A DNA stretch of 64,000 nt from Bacteroides salyersiae WAL 10018 = DSM 18765 = JCM 12988. GTDB lineage: Bacteria; Bacteroidota; Bacteroidia; Bacteroidales; Bacteroidaceae. The notes beneath the pieces were generated by a model. That model was given only the letters and a program-made list of their open reading frames with translations. It was not told the origin of the DNA and did no database searches. This document shows, one piece after another, positions 45,619-56,725 of the stretch (positions are counted from its first letter, which is position 1; every line of letters starts with the position of its first letter). The stretch lies in NCBI RefSeq assembly GCF_000381365.1, contig NZ_KB905466.1, forward strand, positions 2,778,821 to 2,842,820, in the 5' to 3' direction. The position numbers and the translations under genes were made by a program.

Positions 45619-45873
45619 ATTTATTTATGAAAAATAGATGATTTTTTTGTTGGGAAATAAGTATATTTTAGCGGTGTGTTAAAAACAAGTAAGTTCTAAT
45701 AGAAAGTAAATAGCGATAAAGTTTTAATATTTAAATATGTTAAGAAGAAAGTTGACATGAATGTTCGTGTGTCAGCGATATATTGAGTCTATACAAATTA
45801 ATTATGAATATGGTATTAGACAATTTTGCTATTTTTTGGGTAGATTTTGGGGCTTTCAAAATGTAACATGTTT

Positions 45874-45881
45874 TATATTTG
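45874..45881 (+). promoter_or_regulatory. -7 box of the HTCS gene
   Basis: TATATTTG, 26 bp upstream of the ATG at 45908, inside the upstream open frame. It supports the shorter start. The -33 is not at the usual spacing. Confidence 0.45.
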
Positions 45882-45907
45882 GTCGCTATTTTATATCACG
45901 AATAATT

Positions 45908-48900
45908 ATGAGGTATGTTTTTAGTACAGTTATTTTTTTATGTATACATATAATTTGTGTTGCTCAACAAACTGATAATTGTTATTATTTTAAGAATATC
46001 AGTATTCGGGATGGACTATCACAAAATACAGTTAGTGCTATTCTACAGGATAAAAAGGGGTTTATGTGGTTTGGGACTAAGGATGGGTTAAATCGTTATG
46101 ATGGACAAACGTTTCGTGTTTTTAAACACGATTTACATAACAAACAAAGCATAGGTAATAATTTTATTACAGCTTTGTATGAGGATGCCGATGGAAATAT
46201 TTGGGTTGGAACTGATGCTGGGATATATGTATATCAACCGGAAAAAGAGTCTTTTGAGCAATTTATGCAATCTAGCACAAAAGGAACAAAAATAGAGCGG
46301 GCTATATCAATGATTACTGATGATAAAGATGGAAATATTTGGATAGCGGTAGAATCTCAGGGCTTATTTTGTTATAATCCCCAAAACAGCTTACTTAATA
46401 ATTATATTCTAAGTGACTCGAAACAGGTCTCCAGTAATGTAAAATGTTTTGCTGTTGATAACAGTGGAACAATGTGGATTGGTTTTTATGGTGATGGATT
46501 GTTTTATTCAAAAGATAATATGGAGACAATTGTTCCATTTGTCTCATCAGATAATGAAGAAACATTTAAGAATGACGTTGTCACCAAAATACTACAAGGG
46601 CCTTATAATCGTTTGTATATTGGTTCATTAAAAGGAGGAGTTAAAGAATTGAATCTTACTTCGGGAAAAATTAGTAATCTTTTACTAACAGATGAAAACG
46701 GTGAAAATATTTTTTTTCGTGAATTTATTTTGTGTTCGGAGAATGAACTATGGATAGGTACCGAGTCTGGAGTATATATTTATAATCTTCGTACAAAGAA
46801 ATTGATTCATCTCCAGAGTTCAGCATACGACATCTATGCGTTATCCGATAATGCCATTTATTCTTTATATAAAGATAGAGAAGAAGGTATTTGGCTTGGT
46901 TCTTATTTTGGTGGTATAAATTATTTTCCAAAACAATATACTTATTTTGAGAAGTATTATTCTCGGAATAGTGGAGATGGATTGCATGGAAAACGTGTTA
47001 GAGAATTTTGTCAGGATAAAAATGGGATACTTTGGATAGGGACAGAAGATGGTGGATTAAATACATTTAATCCACATACGAATAAATTTCGTTATTTCAA
47101 TCCTAGTAAGGCATTTACCAATATTCATGGATTATGTATGGATGGTGATAATCTTTGGGTAGGAACTTTTTCTCGGGGTGTAAAAATTATTAATACAAAG
47201 ACTGGAACTATTATAAAGAGTTATAAAAAAGAGGATAAATCTTCTAAATCTTTGAGCGATAATAGCGTCTTTGCTATATGTAAAACATCTTCTGGGGACA
47301 TTTATCTCGGTACTTTATTGGGATTACATCGTTATAACCGCCAAAATGATAATTTTGAATATATACGTGAATTGACTGGTAAATTTGTTTATGATATAAA
47401 AGAAGATTCATATGGTAATCTCTGGATTGCGACTTATGCAAATGGGGCTTATTGTTATGATATTAATGCTAAAAAGTGGAATAATTACTTATATGACGAG
47501 AAGGATAGTACAAGTCTTCCTTATAATAAAGTAATCAGTGTTTTTGAAGATAGTCGTCACCGAATATGGTTGACAACGCAAGGAGGAGGTTTCTGTGAGT
47601 TTAATCCAGAAATGGGAAATTTCGTTAGATATAGTTCCAAAGATGGATTACCTAATGATGTTGTATATCAAATGTTGGAGGATAGTGATGGCTTTTTATG
47701 GTTAACTACTAATAATGGATTAGTACGGTTTAATCCACAAAATAAGGAATTTAGGGCATTTACAACAGCAAATGGATTGTTGGGCAATCAGTTTAATTAT
47801 CGTTCGAGTTTTAACGATAATAATGGTAAATTATATTTTGGAAGTATTGATGGATTTATAGCTTTTAATCCAAAATCATTCACTGAGAATAAGTATATTC
47901 CTCCGATAGTAATTACTGATTTTTTATTATTTAATAAAAAAGTTCCAGTGAATTCACCAAAATCACCTTTAAAGAAGAGTGTGACTTTTTCTGATACTAT
48001 TACACTCAATGCTAATCAGAATTCGTTTTCGCTTCGCATAGCGGCATTGGGTTATCAAGAACTTCAAATAAATAAATTGATTTATAAATTGGATGGTTTT
48101 GATAGAGAATGGAATTTTGTCAATGAAAGTTTTATGGTTAATTATTCGAATCTGAGACATGGAAATTATGTTTTTAAAGTAAAGGCATCACATGATAATG
48201 GAACATCAGATGGATCGGAAACAACTCTGTTTATTCAAATACTTCCTCCTTTTTATCTTTCAATGTGGGCATATTTTATTTATATATTTGTGTCCATAGG
48301 ATGTGCTACATGTATATTTCTTTATTTTAAAAGACGTAGTTATAAAAAACATTTTCATCAAATGGAGAAATTTGAACAAGAGAAAGAACGAGAAATTTAT
48401 AATGCTAAGATAGAATTCTTTACTAATGTTGCACACGAAATCCGAACTCCGCTAACTCTTATAAAAGGTCCACTTGAAAATATCATTTTAAAAAAAGAGG
48501 TAGATTTTGAGACTAAGGAGGATTTAAATATTATGAGTCAGAATACAGAACGACTATTGAGTTTGATTAACCAGTTGTTGGATTTTCGGCGTACAGAGCA
48601 TCAGGGTTTTCGCCTTAACTTTATCGAATGTAATATTTCTGAAATTCTAAAAGAGACGCAAACTCGTTTTACTTCTTTGTCAAAACAGAGAAATATAGAA
48701 TTTACATTAAATATACCTGAAGTTGATTTTTATGCGCATGTTGACAAGGAAGCATTTACAAAAATTATCAGTAATCTGTTTAATAATGCAATTAAATACT
48801 CGTCAAGTTATATTCATGTTACTTTAGAAATAGATGTATATGGCGAGAATAAATGTTTTCATATATATACTAAAAATGATGGAATAATTGTTCCTGACGA

Positions 48901-49924
48901 AATGAAAGAAGAGATATTTAAACCATTTGTTCAGTTTAATGCTGGTAATACAAATAAAATAGCTGCAGGTACTGGTATTGGTTTAGCTCTTTCTCGTTCT
49001 TTAGCTGAGCTTCATCAAGGGACGCTTTATATGGTAAAAGGTGAAAATTGTAACAGCTTTTGTCTTACTCTTCCGTCTATTCAGAATAATGCTATAAATT
49101 TGACATCAGAACCGATACTTAGAACAGATGAAATCGTTAAACAGCCGTTTGTCGAGAAAATGAAAACAGTGGCAAGTAGACAGACAGTACTTGTTGTTGA
49201 AGATAATTTGGATATGCTTTCTTTTATTACCCGTCAATTATCAGTAGAATATTCTGTTTTAGCAGCAGAAAATGGGAGAAATGCCTTGGAAATCTTAGAC
49301 AATAATTATGTAAGTCTTATAGTTAGTGATGTTGTCATGCCACAAATGGATGGGTTTGAATTGTGTAGAATGATAAAATCAAATATTAGCTATAGTCATA
49401 TTCCTTTAATACTGCTTACAGCTAAAACAAATATTCAGTCGAAAATAGAAGGATTAGAGTTGGGTGCAGATGCCTATATTGAAAAACCTTTTTCTATGGA
49501 ATATTTACAAGCCAATATCGTTAGTCTTATAAATAATAGAGAAAAGTTGAGAGAAGCATTTACAAAATCACCTTTTATAGCAGTAAATACAGTGGCAATA
49601 ACAAAGGCTGATGAAGAATTTGTTAGAAAATTGGATGAGATAATTCAAAATAATCTTGATAATCCTGATTTCTCTATGGAGGATATAGCAGATATGCTTA
49701 ATATGAGCCGTTCCAGTTTTTATCGAAAAATCAAGGGGGTTCTAAATTTAACTCCTAATGATTATCTTCGTCTTGAACGGCTTAAGAAGGCAGCTCAATT
49801 ATTAAAAGAAGGAGAGAGGCGGATAAATGAAATTTGTTATACTGTCGGATTTAACTCTCCGTCTTATTTTACAAAATGTTTTCTTAAGCAATTTGGAGTA
49901 TTACCTAAAGATTTTCAGGGATAA
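45908..49924 (+). CDS. Hybrid two-component system sensor/regulator (HTCS)
   Basis: 1338 residues from MRYVFSTVIFLCIHIICVAQQ, a signal peptide; an earlier in-frame ATG (45761) would bury it. Order: two periplasmic seven-bladed propellers of Reg_prop repeats (about 25-690, repeated DKxGxxWxGT-like units such as GNIWVGTDAG), a Y_Y_Y domain (about 700-775), membrane helix (about 783-805), HisKA with His843 (NVAHEIRTPLTL), HATPase (GTGIGLALSRSL), receiver with Asp1141 (SDVVMPQMDG) and an AraC-type HTH at the C-terminus. It senses an oligosaccharide in the periplasm and activates the adjacent PUL directly. Confidence 0.96.
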   Translation: MRYVFSTVIFLCIHIICVAQQTDNCYYFKNISIRDGLSQNTVSAILQDKKGFMWFGTKDGLNRYDGQTFRVFKHDLHNKQSIGNNFITALYEDADGNIWVGTDAGIYVYQPEKESFEQFMQSSTKGTKIERAISMITDDKDGNIWIAVESQGLFCYNPQNSLLNNYILSDSKQVSSNVKCFAVDNSGTMWIGFYGDGLFYSKDNMETIVPFVSSDNEETFKNDVVTKILQGPYNRLYIGSLKGGVKELNLTSGKISNLLLTDENGENIFFREFILCSENELWIGTESGVYIYNLRTKKLIHLQSSAYDIYALSDNAIYSLYKDREEGIWLGSYFGGINYFPKQYTYFEKYYSRNSGDGLHGKRVREFCQDKNGILWIGTEDGGLNTFNPHTNKFRYFNPSKAFTNIHGLCMDGDNLWVGTFSRGVKIINTKTGTIIKSYKKEDKSSKSLSDNSVFAICKTSSGDIYLGTLLGLHRYNRQNDNFEYIRELTGKFVYDIKEDSYGNLWIATYANGAYCYDINAKKWNNYLYDEKDSTSLPYNKVISVFEDSRHRIWLTTQGGGFCEFNPEMGNFVRYSSKDGLPNDVVYQMLEDSDGFLWLTTNNGLVRFNPQNKEFRAFTTANGLLGNQFNYRSSFNDNNGKLYFGSIDGFIAFNPKSFTENKYIPPIVITDFLLFNKKVPVNSPKSPLKKSVTFSDTITLNANQNSFSLRIAALGYQELQINKLIYKLDGFDREWNFVNESFMVNYSNLRHGNYVFKVKASHDNGTSDGSETTLFIQILPPFYLSMWAYFIYIFVSIGCATCIFLYFKRRSYKKHFHQMEKFEQEKEREIYNAKIEFFTNVAHEIRTPLTLIKGPLENIILKKEVDFETKEDLNIMSQNTERLLSLINQLLDFRRTEHQGFRLNFIECNISEILKETQTRFTSLSKQRNIEFTLNIPEVDFYAHVDKEAFTKIISNLFNNAIKYSSSYIHVTLEIDVYGENKCFHIYTKNDGIIVPDEMKEEIFKPFVQFNAGNTNKIAAGTGIGLALSRSLAELHQGTLYMVKGENCNSFCLTLPSIQNNAINLTSEPILRTDEIVKQPFVEKMKTVASRQTVLVVEDNLDMLSFITRQLSVEYSVLAAENGRNALEILDNNYVSLIVSDVVMPQMDGFELCRMIKSNISYSHIPLILLTAKTNIQSKIEGLELGADAYIEKPFSMEYLQANIVSLINNREKLREAFTKSPFIAVNTVAITKADEEFVRKLDEIIQNNLDNPDFSMEDIADMLNMSRSSFYRKIKGVLNLTPNDYLRLERLKKAAQLLKEGERRINEICYTVGFNSPSYFTKCFLKQFGVLPKDFQG

Positions 49925-50201
49925 AATAAGAATATTTTTTCATTGTAAGTATCATTGTCTTCATGTGTATTTTTACATATGTGGAATTGGTATGGAATAG
50001 TGCCAGACATTTTATTACTGTTGTATTGATTTTATAAGTTTCTTTTGCTGCTTTTGAAATTACTAAAGTATTGTTTTGGTATAAAGAAAGTTTTTTGGAA
50101 AAGAACTTATGCTATTATAAATTCTATATTATTGATAATCAGTGCATTTTTTGTGATGTTCTAATGTGTTGAATTGATATTTTCATTTTCTTGTCGATTG
50201 A

Positions 50202-50235
50202 GACGTTTGTTTTATTTATTGGGATGTTTATTTTA
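50202..50235 (+). promoter_or_regulatory. Candidate HTCS operator: 13-bp direct repeat with 21-bp period
   Basis: GACGTTTGTTTTA (50202-50214) and GATGTTTATTTTA (50223-50235) differ at two transitions. They are two helical turns apart and end 21 bp before the -7 box, where an AraC-type activator would contact RNA polymerase. Binding is inferred. Confidence 0.4.
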
Positions 50236-50256
50236 CTCAAAGTTAATGACGGGTAG

Positions 50257-50264
50257 TAATTTTG
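50257..50264 (+). promoter_or_regulatory. -7 box of the susC-led PUL operon
   Basis: TAATTTTG matches TAnnTTTG. There is no TTG at the -33 position, as expected for an activator-dependent promoter. Confidence 0.5.
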
Positions 50265-50397
50265 CTACCATCCAAGGAACGTAATATATGCGAAATAGAC
50301 ATTTGTATAATAATAATTTATAATACCTCGATATGTGAGAGAGAATAAATACTTGTTAATGTATAAGAATCTTTTATTAATTGTAAAATTGTGGGAT

Positions 50398-53300
50398 ATG
50401 AAAAATGCATTTCTTGAATGGTGTAAATTGAAAACACACCTATTTGTACTTATTGGACTATTTCTAACAATAGGATTGCATGCACAACAAAAGGTAATAA
50501 CTGGAAAGGTGCTAGATGAAATAGGAGAACCTATTGTTGGCGCTAATGTTGTTGAAAAGGGTACAACGAATGGTACAATTTCTGATGTGGAAGGAGATTT
50601 TTCTTTGAAAATAGATTCCGATGCGTCAATAACAATCTCTTTTTTGGGTTATGTACAACAAGAGATTTCCGTCAGAAATAAGACTAATATAACGGTGAAA
50701 CTTATTGAAGATTCGAAATCTCTAGATGAAGTAGTCGTAATAGGATATGGTAGTGCTCGTAAAAGAGATTTGACGGGAGCTGTGGCACAAGTAAAATCAT
50801 CTGATTTACAAAATGAAAGTCCTTCATCTATGCAGGATCTATTAAGGGCAAATATTCCAGGGCTGAATGTTGGTTTTAGTGCTGGACCTAAACCGGGGGG
50901 GAGTCTTCAAATTCGTGGTCGTAATTCGATTAATGCAGGAACCGATCCTCTAATTGTGCTAGATGGAGTGATTTATCCAGGCGATTTATCTGATATTAAT
51001 GCTAATGACATTGAGCAAATTGATGTGTTGAAAGATGCTAGTTCGGCAGCAATCTATGGGGCACGATCGGCAAGTGGTGTTATTATTATTACAACCAAAA
51101 TGGGGAAAAGTGTTAAGCCGACAGTAAAATTCGATGTGACTTTAGGTATAGCATCTATGCAAAAAAGACAAAGGGTATATGGCCCGGAGGAATTTTTAGC
51201 ATGGAGGGGGGATGTTCTTGAAAGTATCAATGTCAATCATAAGCCTTATGAGTATGACGACCCTAGGACACTGCCATCTGATATTTCTGTTGAAGATTGG
51301 CTGGCATACGATAATTCTAAAGGGGATCCTGTCGAAGTTTGGTTGGGAAGACTTTCTTTAAAGCCGATTGAGATACAAAATTACTTGGCTGGTAAGACGG
51401 TTGATTGGGAAGATATGGTATTTCAGAATGGATTCCGTCAAGATTATAATGCAAGTATTTCGGGAAAGAGTAATGGTTTAAATTATTTTTGGTCAATGGG
51501 ATATACCAATAATGAAGGATTATCTGTAGGAAATGGATATAAATCATTCCGCACTCGTTTGAATCTCGATACAAAAATTACGGACTTTTTAACTATTGGT
51601 TTGAATTCTCAATTTGTTTCCCGTGATGGTAGTGCCATAGGTGCAGATTGGGCTCAATATCAGAAGCTGACACCTTATGGTTCTCCAACCAATGAAGATG
51701 GAAGTCTTAAATTAAACCCGACCGATGACAGGGAAAGTAAACATCCATTAATTGATGCATATTACACTGATAAGAAAATGATGACAAATAATTTAAATGC
51801 CAACATTTATGCAAAAGTCACATTACCTTATAATATTTCTTATCAGATGAATTTCTCGCCACGATATGAATGGGTAGATGATTATGAACATAAATCTTCC
51901 AATCATCCGGGTTGGGCAGATTTAGGTGGAACAGCATATAGGAATACTCGTAAAGACTTTTTGTGGCAATTAGATAACATTGTAAAATGGCAGCAGTGTT
52001 TCAATAATGCACATGATATTGACTTTACATTTCTATTTAATGCGGAAAAATTTCAGAGATGGACAGGTAAAATGAGTAATGAGCAGTTTAGTCCGACTGA
52101 TATTTTGGGGTTTCATAATATTGGTGCGGGTTCGAATCCTATAATATCCAGTAATGATGAATATAGAACTGGAGATGCTTTAATGGCTCGAATATTTTAT
52201 TCATATAAGCAACGCTATATGACTACTGTTACAGTTAGAAGAGATGGTTATTCTGCCTTTGGGCAAGAAAATCCCCGGGCTGTTTTTCCTTCAGCTGCTC
52301 TTGGTTGGGTATTCTCTGACGAATCTTTTCTTAAGCATGCAAAATGGCTCGATTATGGAAAATTACGTGTATCATGGGGGGTAAATGGTAATAGAGATAT
52401 AGGAGTATACCGTGCTTTAGCTCAACTAACAGATAATAAATATTTGTATGTAAAACCAGATGGTACTGTATATGAAGGGGCTTATATTTATGTAAATTCA
52501 TTAGCAAATAAAAGCTTGAAATGGGAAAGAACGACCTCAACCAATATTGGGATTGATTTTACTGTGCTCCATAATAGGTTGAGAGGTAGTATTGATGTGT
52601 ACAAGATGAATACAAAAGACTTGTTAATAGCTCGTACTCTTCCTAATATAATAGGCTACGCTAGTGTAATGTCTAATTTGGGAGAGGTTGGAAATAAAGG
52701 ATTAGAATTTACGTTGTCATCTGTTAATATTCAAAAGAAAAATTTTATATGGAGTTCAACATTTAATTTTTCGTTGAATAGAAATAAAATACTTCATCTT
52801 TATGGTGATATGGAAGATATTCTCGATGCTGATGGAAATGTCATAGGGCAGAAAGAAGCTGATGATAAGAAAAATAAATGGTTTATTGGGAAGGCTATTG
52901 ACGAAATATGGGAACCCAGAGTTATTGGAGTTTGGCAGAGTGATGAGGCTGAAGAAGCTGCGAAATATGGATTGAGTCCAGGGGATTTCAAGGTGAAGGA
53001 TGTTAATAAAGATTATAAATATACGGAAGATGATAATGAATTCTTGGGAACTACCACTCCCAAATTTCGCTGGACTCTTAGAAATGATTTTCAAATATAT
53101 AAAAACTTTGATATATCTTTTATGCTATATTCTTACTGGGGGCATAAAGGTAATTTTAATATAGCAAAACATAATTCTGGTTATCAAGATAGGTATAATG
53201 GCTTTGTATTACCTTATTGGACTCCTGAAAATCCAACAAACAATTGGGCTCGGTTGAATTCGAGCAATGGTAGTGCCAGTTTTAATGTTTGGAGGGATAA

Positions 53301-53502
53301 ATCGTTTGTTCGTTTGGATAATATATCTATAGGGTATAATTTCCCTAAAAAGTTATTGAAAAAAGTAAAGTTTGAGAATTTGCGGATATTTACTAATATT
53401 CGAAATGTAGCGGTTTGGGCACCTGATTGGGAGTTCTGGGACCCAGAGAATGATGGTCCTGTCCCACGTACATATTCGTTTGGATTAAGTCTTACTTTAT
53501 AA
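50398..53502 (+). CDS. SusC/RagA-family TonB-dependent transporter
   Basis: 1034 residues from [20 protein letters not shown], giving a signal peptide ending LHAQQ; GTG 50335 and ATG 50359 are possible upstream starts. A carboxypeptidase-regulatory-like domain ([20 protein letters not shown]) leads directly to the plug ([61 protein letters not shown], partly quoted). The barrel ends [10 protein letters not shown]. There is no STN domain, which fits control by the HTCS rather than by a sigma/anti-sigma pair. First gene of the operon, 10 bp before susD. Confidence 0.95.
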   Translation: MKNAFLEWCKLKTHLFVLIGLFLTIGLHAQQKVITGKVLDEIGEPIVGANVVEKGTTNGTISDVEGDFSLKIDSDASITISFLGYVQQEISVRNKTNITVKLIEDSKSLDEVVVIGYGSARKRDLTGAVAQVKSSDLQNESPSSMQDLLRANIPGLNVGFSAGPKPGGSLQIRGRNSINAGTDPLIVLDGVIYPGDLSDINANDIEQIDVLKDASSAAIYGARSASGVIIITTKMGKSVKPTVKFDVTLGIASMQKRQRVYGPEEFLAWRGDVLESINVNHKPYEYDDPRTLPSDISVEDWLAYDNSKGDPVEVWLGRLSLKPIEIQNYLAGKTVDWEDMVFQNGFRQDYNASISGKSNGLNYFWSMGYTNNEGLSVGNGYKSFRTRLNLDTKITDFLTIGLNSQFVSRDGSAIGADWAQYQKLTPYGSPTNEDGSLKLNPTDDRESKHPLIDAYYTDKKMMTNNLNANIYAKVTLPYNISYQMNFSPRYEWVDDYEHKSSNHPGWADLGGTAYRNTRKDFLWQLDNIVKWQQCFNNAHDIDFTFLFNAEKFQRWTGKMSNEQFSPTDILGFHNIGAGSNPIISSNDEYRTGDALMARIFYSYKQRYMTTVTVRRDGYSAFGQENPRAVFPSAALGWVFSDESFLKHAKWLDYGKLRVSWGVNGNRDIGVYRALAQLTDNKYLYVKPDGTVYEGAYIYVNSLANKSLKWERTTSTNIGIDFTVLHNRLRGSIDVYKMNTKDLLIARTLPNIIGYASVMSNLGEVGNKGLEFTLSSVNIQKKNFIWSSTFNFSLNRNKILHLYGDMEDILDADGNVIGQKEADDKKNKWFIGKAIDEIWEPRVIGVWQSDEAEEAAKYGLSPGDFKVKDVNKDYKYTEDDNEFLGTTTPKFRWTLRNDFQIYKNFDISFMLYSYWGHKGNFNIAKHNSGYQDRYNGFVLPYWTPENPTNNWARLNSSNGSASFNVWRDKSFVRLDNISIGYNFPKKLLKKVKFENLRIFTNIRNVAVWAPDWEFWDPENDGPVPRTYSFGLSLTL

Positions 53503-53512
53503 AAATACAATC

Positions 53513-55366
53513 ATGAAAAATTATGTAAATATATTTTATACACTGTCTCTCGGCATGTGTATTATGAGTCTACTCGGTTGTGATGATGAATGGTTAAAAC
53601 CTAAACCATTATCTTTTTATGCACCAGAAAATACTTTAGTGGATGCAAAAGGAATGAGAGCGGCATTGGCTACTTGCGAGAAACATATTCGTTCTGAATT
53701 TTATGGGGATGGAGCACCTATCATTACAGAACACATATTCTCGGAAGTTGCAGTTGAAGGTACTACTGATAAAACTAGCCCAGCTCAAGATTTGAATTTG
53801 TTAATACGACCAGATGCAAACTTAAATAGCCCCAATAGTAACAGAATTGGTTGGTATTGGGATGAGGAATTTAAAGGAGTTAAATATGCGAATACAGTGA
53901 TATCTCGTATAGATGATGCTTTGTATTCTTCAGAGGCGGAAAGAAATGAGATTCTTGGTACCGCTTATTTCTTTAGGGCTTATTACTATTATAGACTGAC
54001 ACATCAATTTGGAGATGTTCCGCTTATTCTTGAAGAAATAACATATGCTAAATTGGACTTTTATACGACAAAAAGATCTGTCATTTTACAAAAAATGAAA
54101 GAAGACATGGAGTTTGCTGTTAAGTGGATGCCTGAAATAGTGGATAGAGGTAAAGTTTCTCGTGGAGCAGCCTATCATTTATTGACAAAGATAAATTTGG
54201 CACTTGGCCTTTTTGATGATGCAATATCTTCTGCTTCTGCGGTTATCGAAGATAGCCGGTATGCTCTGATGAAAGAGCGGTTTGGGAAAGATAAAAATGA
54301 TAATACAAAAAATGTGATTTGGGATTTACACAGACCAGATAATAAGTGTTTGGCAGAGAATACAGAGACGTTATTGTTGGTTGTGGATAAATTAGGATAT
54401 AATGGTTCTACTGGAGGAATATCATCAATGAGACAAGCTGTGCCTTATTATGGAAATACTACAAATAAGATATTAACTCCTACTGGTAGAACAGGGATCA
54501 CGGACAGAAAAGATCAAGATGGTTCTGTGGAAATCTCATTGGTAATGAATTATGGTAGAGGCATTGGACGTTGTAGGGGGACATCTTACCATACTAGTCA
54601 AATATGGTCAGATCCGAATGATTTGCGTCATGCCAAAGGCAACTGGATGAATATGGAAGATTTAGTTTATAATGACCCTAATCTGAAGAAATTAAAAGAT
54701 CCTTATTATGGGAAACCATTACAACTTTATACATCGGCGGGAAAAATATTATGTAAAGATACGATCCGTAGTTGGTATGGATGGCCACATTATAAATTAT
54801 TTATTGATGATCCTGAGCATTCTTTACAACCTGAAGGAGGAAATACGGATTGGTATGTTTTTCGTTTAGCGGAGACGTACTTGCTAAGGGCTGAAGCTTA
54901 CTGTTGGAAAGGAGATGAGGAAAGTTTAAAAAAAGCTGCTGCCGATTTGAATGAGGTGAGGACAAGAGCAGGTGGAGCTAGTGTTCAAAGTAGTGATGTG
55001 AATATAGGGGTTATATTAGATGAACGTGCCCGTGAGTTATTCTATGAGGAGCCCCGCAAATGCGAGTTGACTCGTATAGCTTATTTATTTGCAGAAACCG
55101 GTAAACCGTCCGAATCGGGTAAGACATATAATACAAATGATTTCTCCACAGATAATTATTTTTATGATCGTATATTGGCGAAAAATGAATTTTATAATAA
55201 GGGGGTAATGACTGTAAGTGGGGCGACCTATACGATAAGCCCATACCATGTTTTATGGCCAATTCCGGCAAGTGCGATTAATACAAATACTCAAGGGCGG
55301 ATAAATCAGAATTTGGGATATTCCGGATCAGAAAATAATATTCCTCCTTTGGAGTCAGTATATTGA
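53513..55366 (+). CDS. SusD/RagB-family surface glycan-binding lipoprotein
   Basis: 617 residues. Lipoprotein signal with LLGC lipobox (Cys about 23, [10 protein letters not shown]). SusD/RagB signatures include [21 protein letters not shown] and, near the C-terminus, [17 protein letters not shown] and [21 protein letters not shown] (partly quoted). It should form the lid of the SusC transporter and bind the PUL substrate. 10 bp downstream of susC. Confidence 0.95.
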   Translation: MKNYVNIFYTLSLGMCIMSLLGCDDEWLKPKPLSFYAPENTLVDAKGMRAALATCEKHIRSEFYGDGAPIITEHIFSEVAVEGTTDKTSPAQDLNLLIRPDANLNSPNSNRIGWYWDEEFKGVKYANTVISRIDDALYSSEAERNEILGTAYFFRAYYYYRLTHQFGDVPLILEEITYAKLDFYTTKRSVILQKMKEDMEFAVKWMPEIVDRGKVSRGAAYHLLTKINLALGLFDDAISSASAVIEDSRYALMKERFGKDKNDNTKNVIWDLHRPDNKCLAENTETLLLVVDKLGYNGSTGGISSMRQAVPYYGNTTNKILTPTGRTGITDRKDQDGSVEISLVMNYGRGIGRCRGTSYHTSQIWSDPNDLRHAKGNWMNMEDLVYNDPNLKKLKDPYYGKPLQLYTSAGKILCKDTIRSWYGWPHYKLFIDDPEHSLQPEGGNTDWYVFRLAETYLLRAEAYCWKGDEESLKKAAADLNEVRTRAGGASVQSSDVNIGVILDERARELFYEEPRKCELTRIAYLFAETGKPSESGKTYNTNDFSTDNYFYDRILAKNEFYNKGVMTVSGATYTISPYHVLWPIPASAINTNTQGRINQNLGYSGSENNIPPLESVY

Positions 55367-55424
55367 AAATAGATTATAATATCATGTTTTTATTTATGAA
55401 TCAATTTAATTTTAGAAATAAAGT

Positions 55425-56648
55425 ATGAATAATTGGATAAAGATATTATCTTTTACATTATGTATTGCATTTTTGGCTAATACAAGTTCAGCAAAAAATA
55501 AAGATCGTGATTATTGGGTTAAGACAATGGTCAAAATAGTTGAACCTGTATTTGAAAATCTTAGCCAAAATAAATTGAGAGCGAATATGCCTGTTGAAAC
55601 AAATGATGGGTTAAATACAGGTAGAAGAAAAGAGGTTACTCATCTTGAAGCCTTGGGGCGCTCTTTCTCTGGTATTTCTCCATGGCTAAATTTAGGGATA
55701 GATGATACAAGCGAAGGAAAGTTAAGAGGAAAATTTATTGACCTTTGTGTCAAATCTATAACTAATGCCGTTAATCCGGATTCTCCTGATTATATGCGTT
55801 TTGATGGCCCTGGTGGGCAACCTCTTGTTGATGCTGCATTTTTTGCACATGGATTATTAAGGTCAAAAGAACAAATATGGCCGAAATTGGATAATGAAAC
55901 TCAACAGCGAATTATCAAAGAACTAAAAGCTTCAAGAAAAATAAAACCATCTCAATCAAACTGGTTGCTGTTTTCTGCAATGATTGAAGCTGCTTTGTTG
56001 GAATTCACAGGAACATGTGATAAAGTACCTATTCAATATGCAATATCTAAGCACAAAGAGTGGTATAAGGGGGATGGTTGGTATGGTGATGGTAAAGATT
56101 TTCATTTAGATTATTATAATAGTTATGTCATTCAACCGATGCTTTTAGATATTGTTTCCCTTTTAAAGCAAAAAGGATTAGAGGGCGGAGAATTTTATGA
56201 TGTTCAGTTGAAAAGATTTACCAGGTTTGCAATACAACAAGAGAAGATGATTTCTCCGGAAGGTTCCTACCCTGTATTGGGGCGTTCTATGGCTTATCGA
56301 TTTGGTGCTTTTCAAGTTTTGTCACAAGCATCCTTAATGAAAATTTTACCCCAAGAGATTCAGCCTGCTCAGATTCGTTGTGCATTAACGAAAGTTATTA
56401 AACGGCAGATGAAGGGAAAAAACACTTTTGATAGAAATGGATGGCTACGGTTAGGATTTTGTGGACATCAGCCTGAAATTGCGGATAACTATATTTCAAC
56501 TGGAAGTTTGTACTTATGTACATTTGTTTTTTTGCCATTGGGTTTAGATGCAAATGATGAATTTTGGGTTAACCCACCCGAAGAGTGGTCGTCAGTAAAG
56601 GCGTGGAGTGGAAAAAAAATAAAGGCTGATCACTCTATTCGTGACTAA
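55425..56648 (+). CDS. DUF2264-family exported protein (possible glycoside hydrolase)
   Basis: 407 residues with a signal peptide (about 1-23, NTSSA). DUF2264 features are HLEALGRSFSGISPWLNLG, FFAHGLLRSKEQIW and GWYGDGKDFHLDYYNSYVIQPM, in an alpha-rich toroid-like pattern. Members occur in uronate-related PULs, and I recall a CAZy family (GH154, beta-glucuronidase-like) built on this domain; that link is from memory and not certain. It lies between susD and the FG-GAP gene in the operon. Activity on a glucuronate side group would fit the GH88 further on. Confidence 0.8.
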   Translation: MNNWIKILSFTLCIAFLANTSSAKNKDRDYWVKTMVKIVEPVFENLSQNKLRANMPVETNDGLNTGRRKEVTHLEALGRSFSGISPWLNLGIDDTSEGKLRGKFIDLCVKSITNAVNPDSPDYMRFDGPGGQPLVDAAFFAHGLLRSKEQIWPKLDNETQQRIIKELKASRKIKPSQSNWLLFSAMIEAALLEFTGTCDKVPIQYAISKHKEWYKGDGWYGDGKDFHLDYYNSYVIQPMLLDIVSLLKQKGLEGGEFYDVQLKRFTRFAIQQEKMISPEGSYPVLGRSMAYRFGAFQVLSQASLMKILPQEIQPAQIRCALTKVIKRQMKGKNTFDRNGWLRLGFCGHQPEIADNYISTGSLYLCTFVFLPLGLDANDEFWVNPPEEWSSVKAWSGKKIKADHSIRD

Positions 56649-56725
56649 AAAATAATGTGATATGAAATTTAGAATATTTGTATTTAATAATATTTACTAA
56701 TACTAATTATTAAAAAAGGAAAGAC

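Larger units (their letters stand above)
45496..45907. other. Intergenic region between ctpA-like gene and the HTCS
   Basis: Contains the strong ctpA terminator (45579-45618) and the HTCS -7 box (45874-45881). The rest is AT-rich and without a supported gene. The HTCS frame is open from 45761, but that part lacks signal-peptide character. It marks the left border of the AT-rich PUL. Confidence 0.55.
49925..50397. other. HTCS-susC intergenic control region
   Basis: 473 bp without a supported gene. The left 250 bp are AT-rich and featureless. The right part holds the direct repeat (50202-50235), a TAATTTTG -7 box (50257-50264) and a leader of about 130 nt before the susC ATG. Confidence 0.6.
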
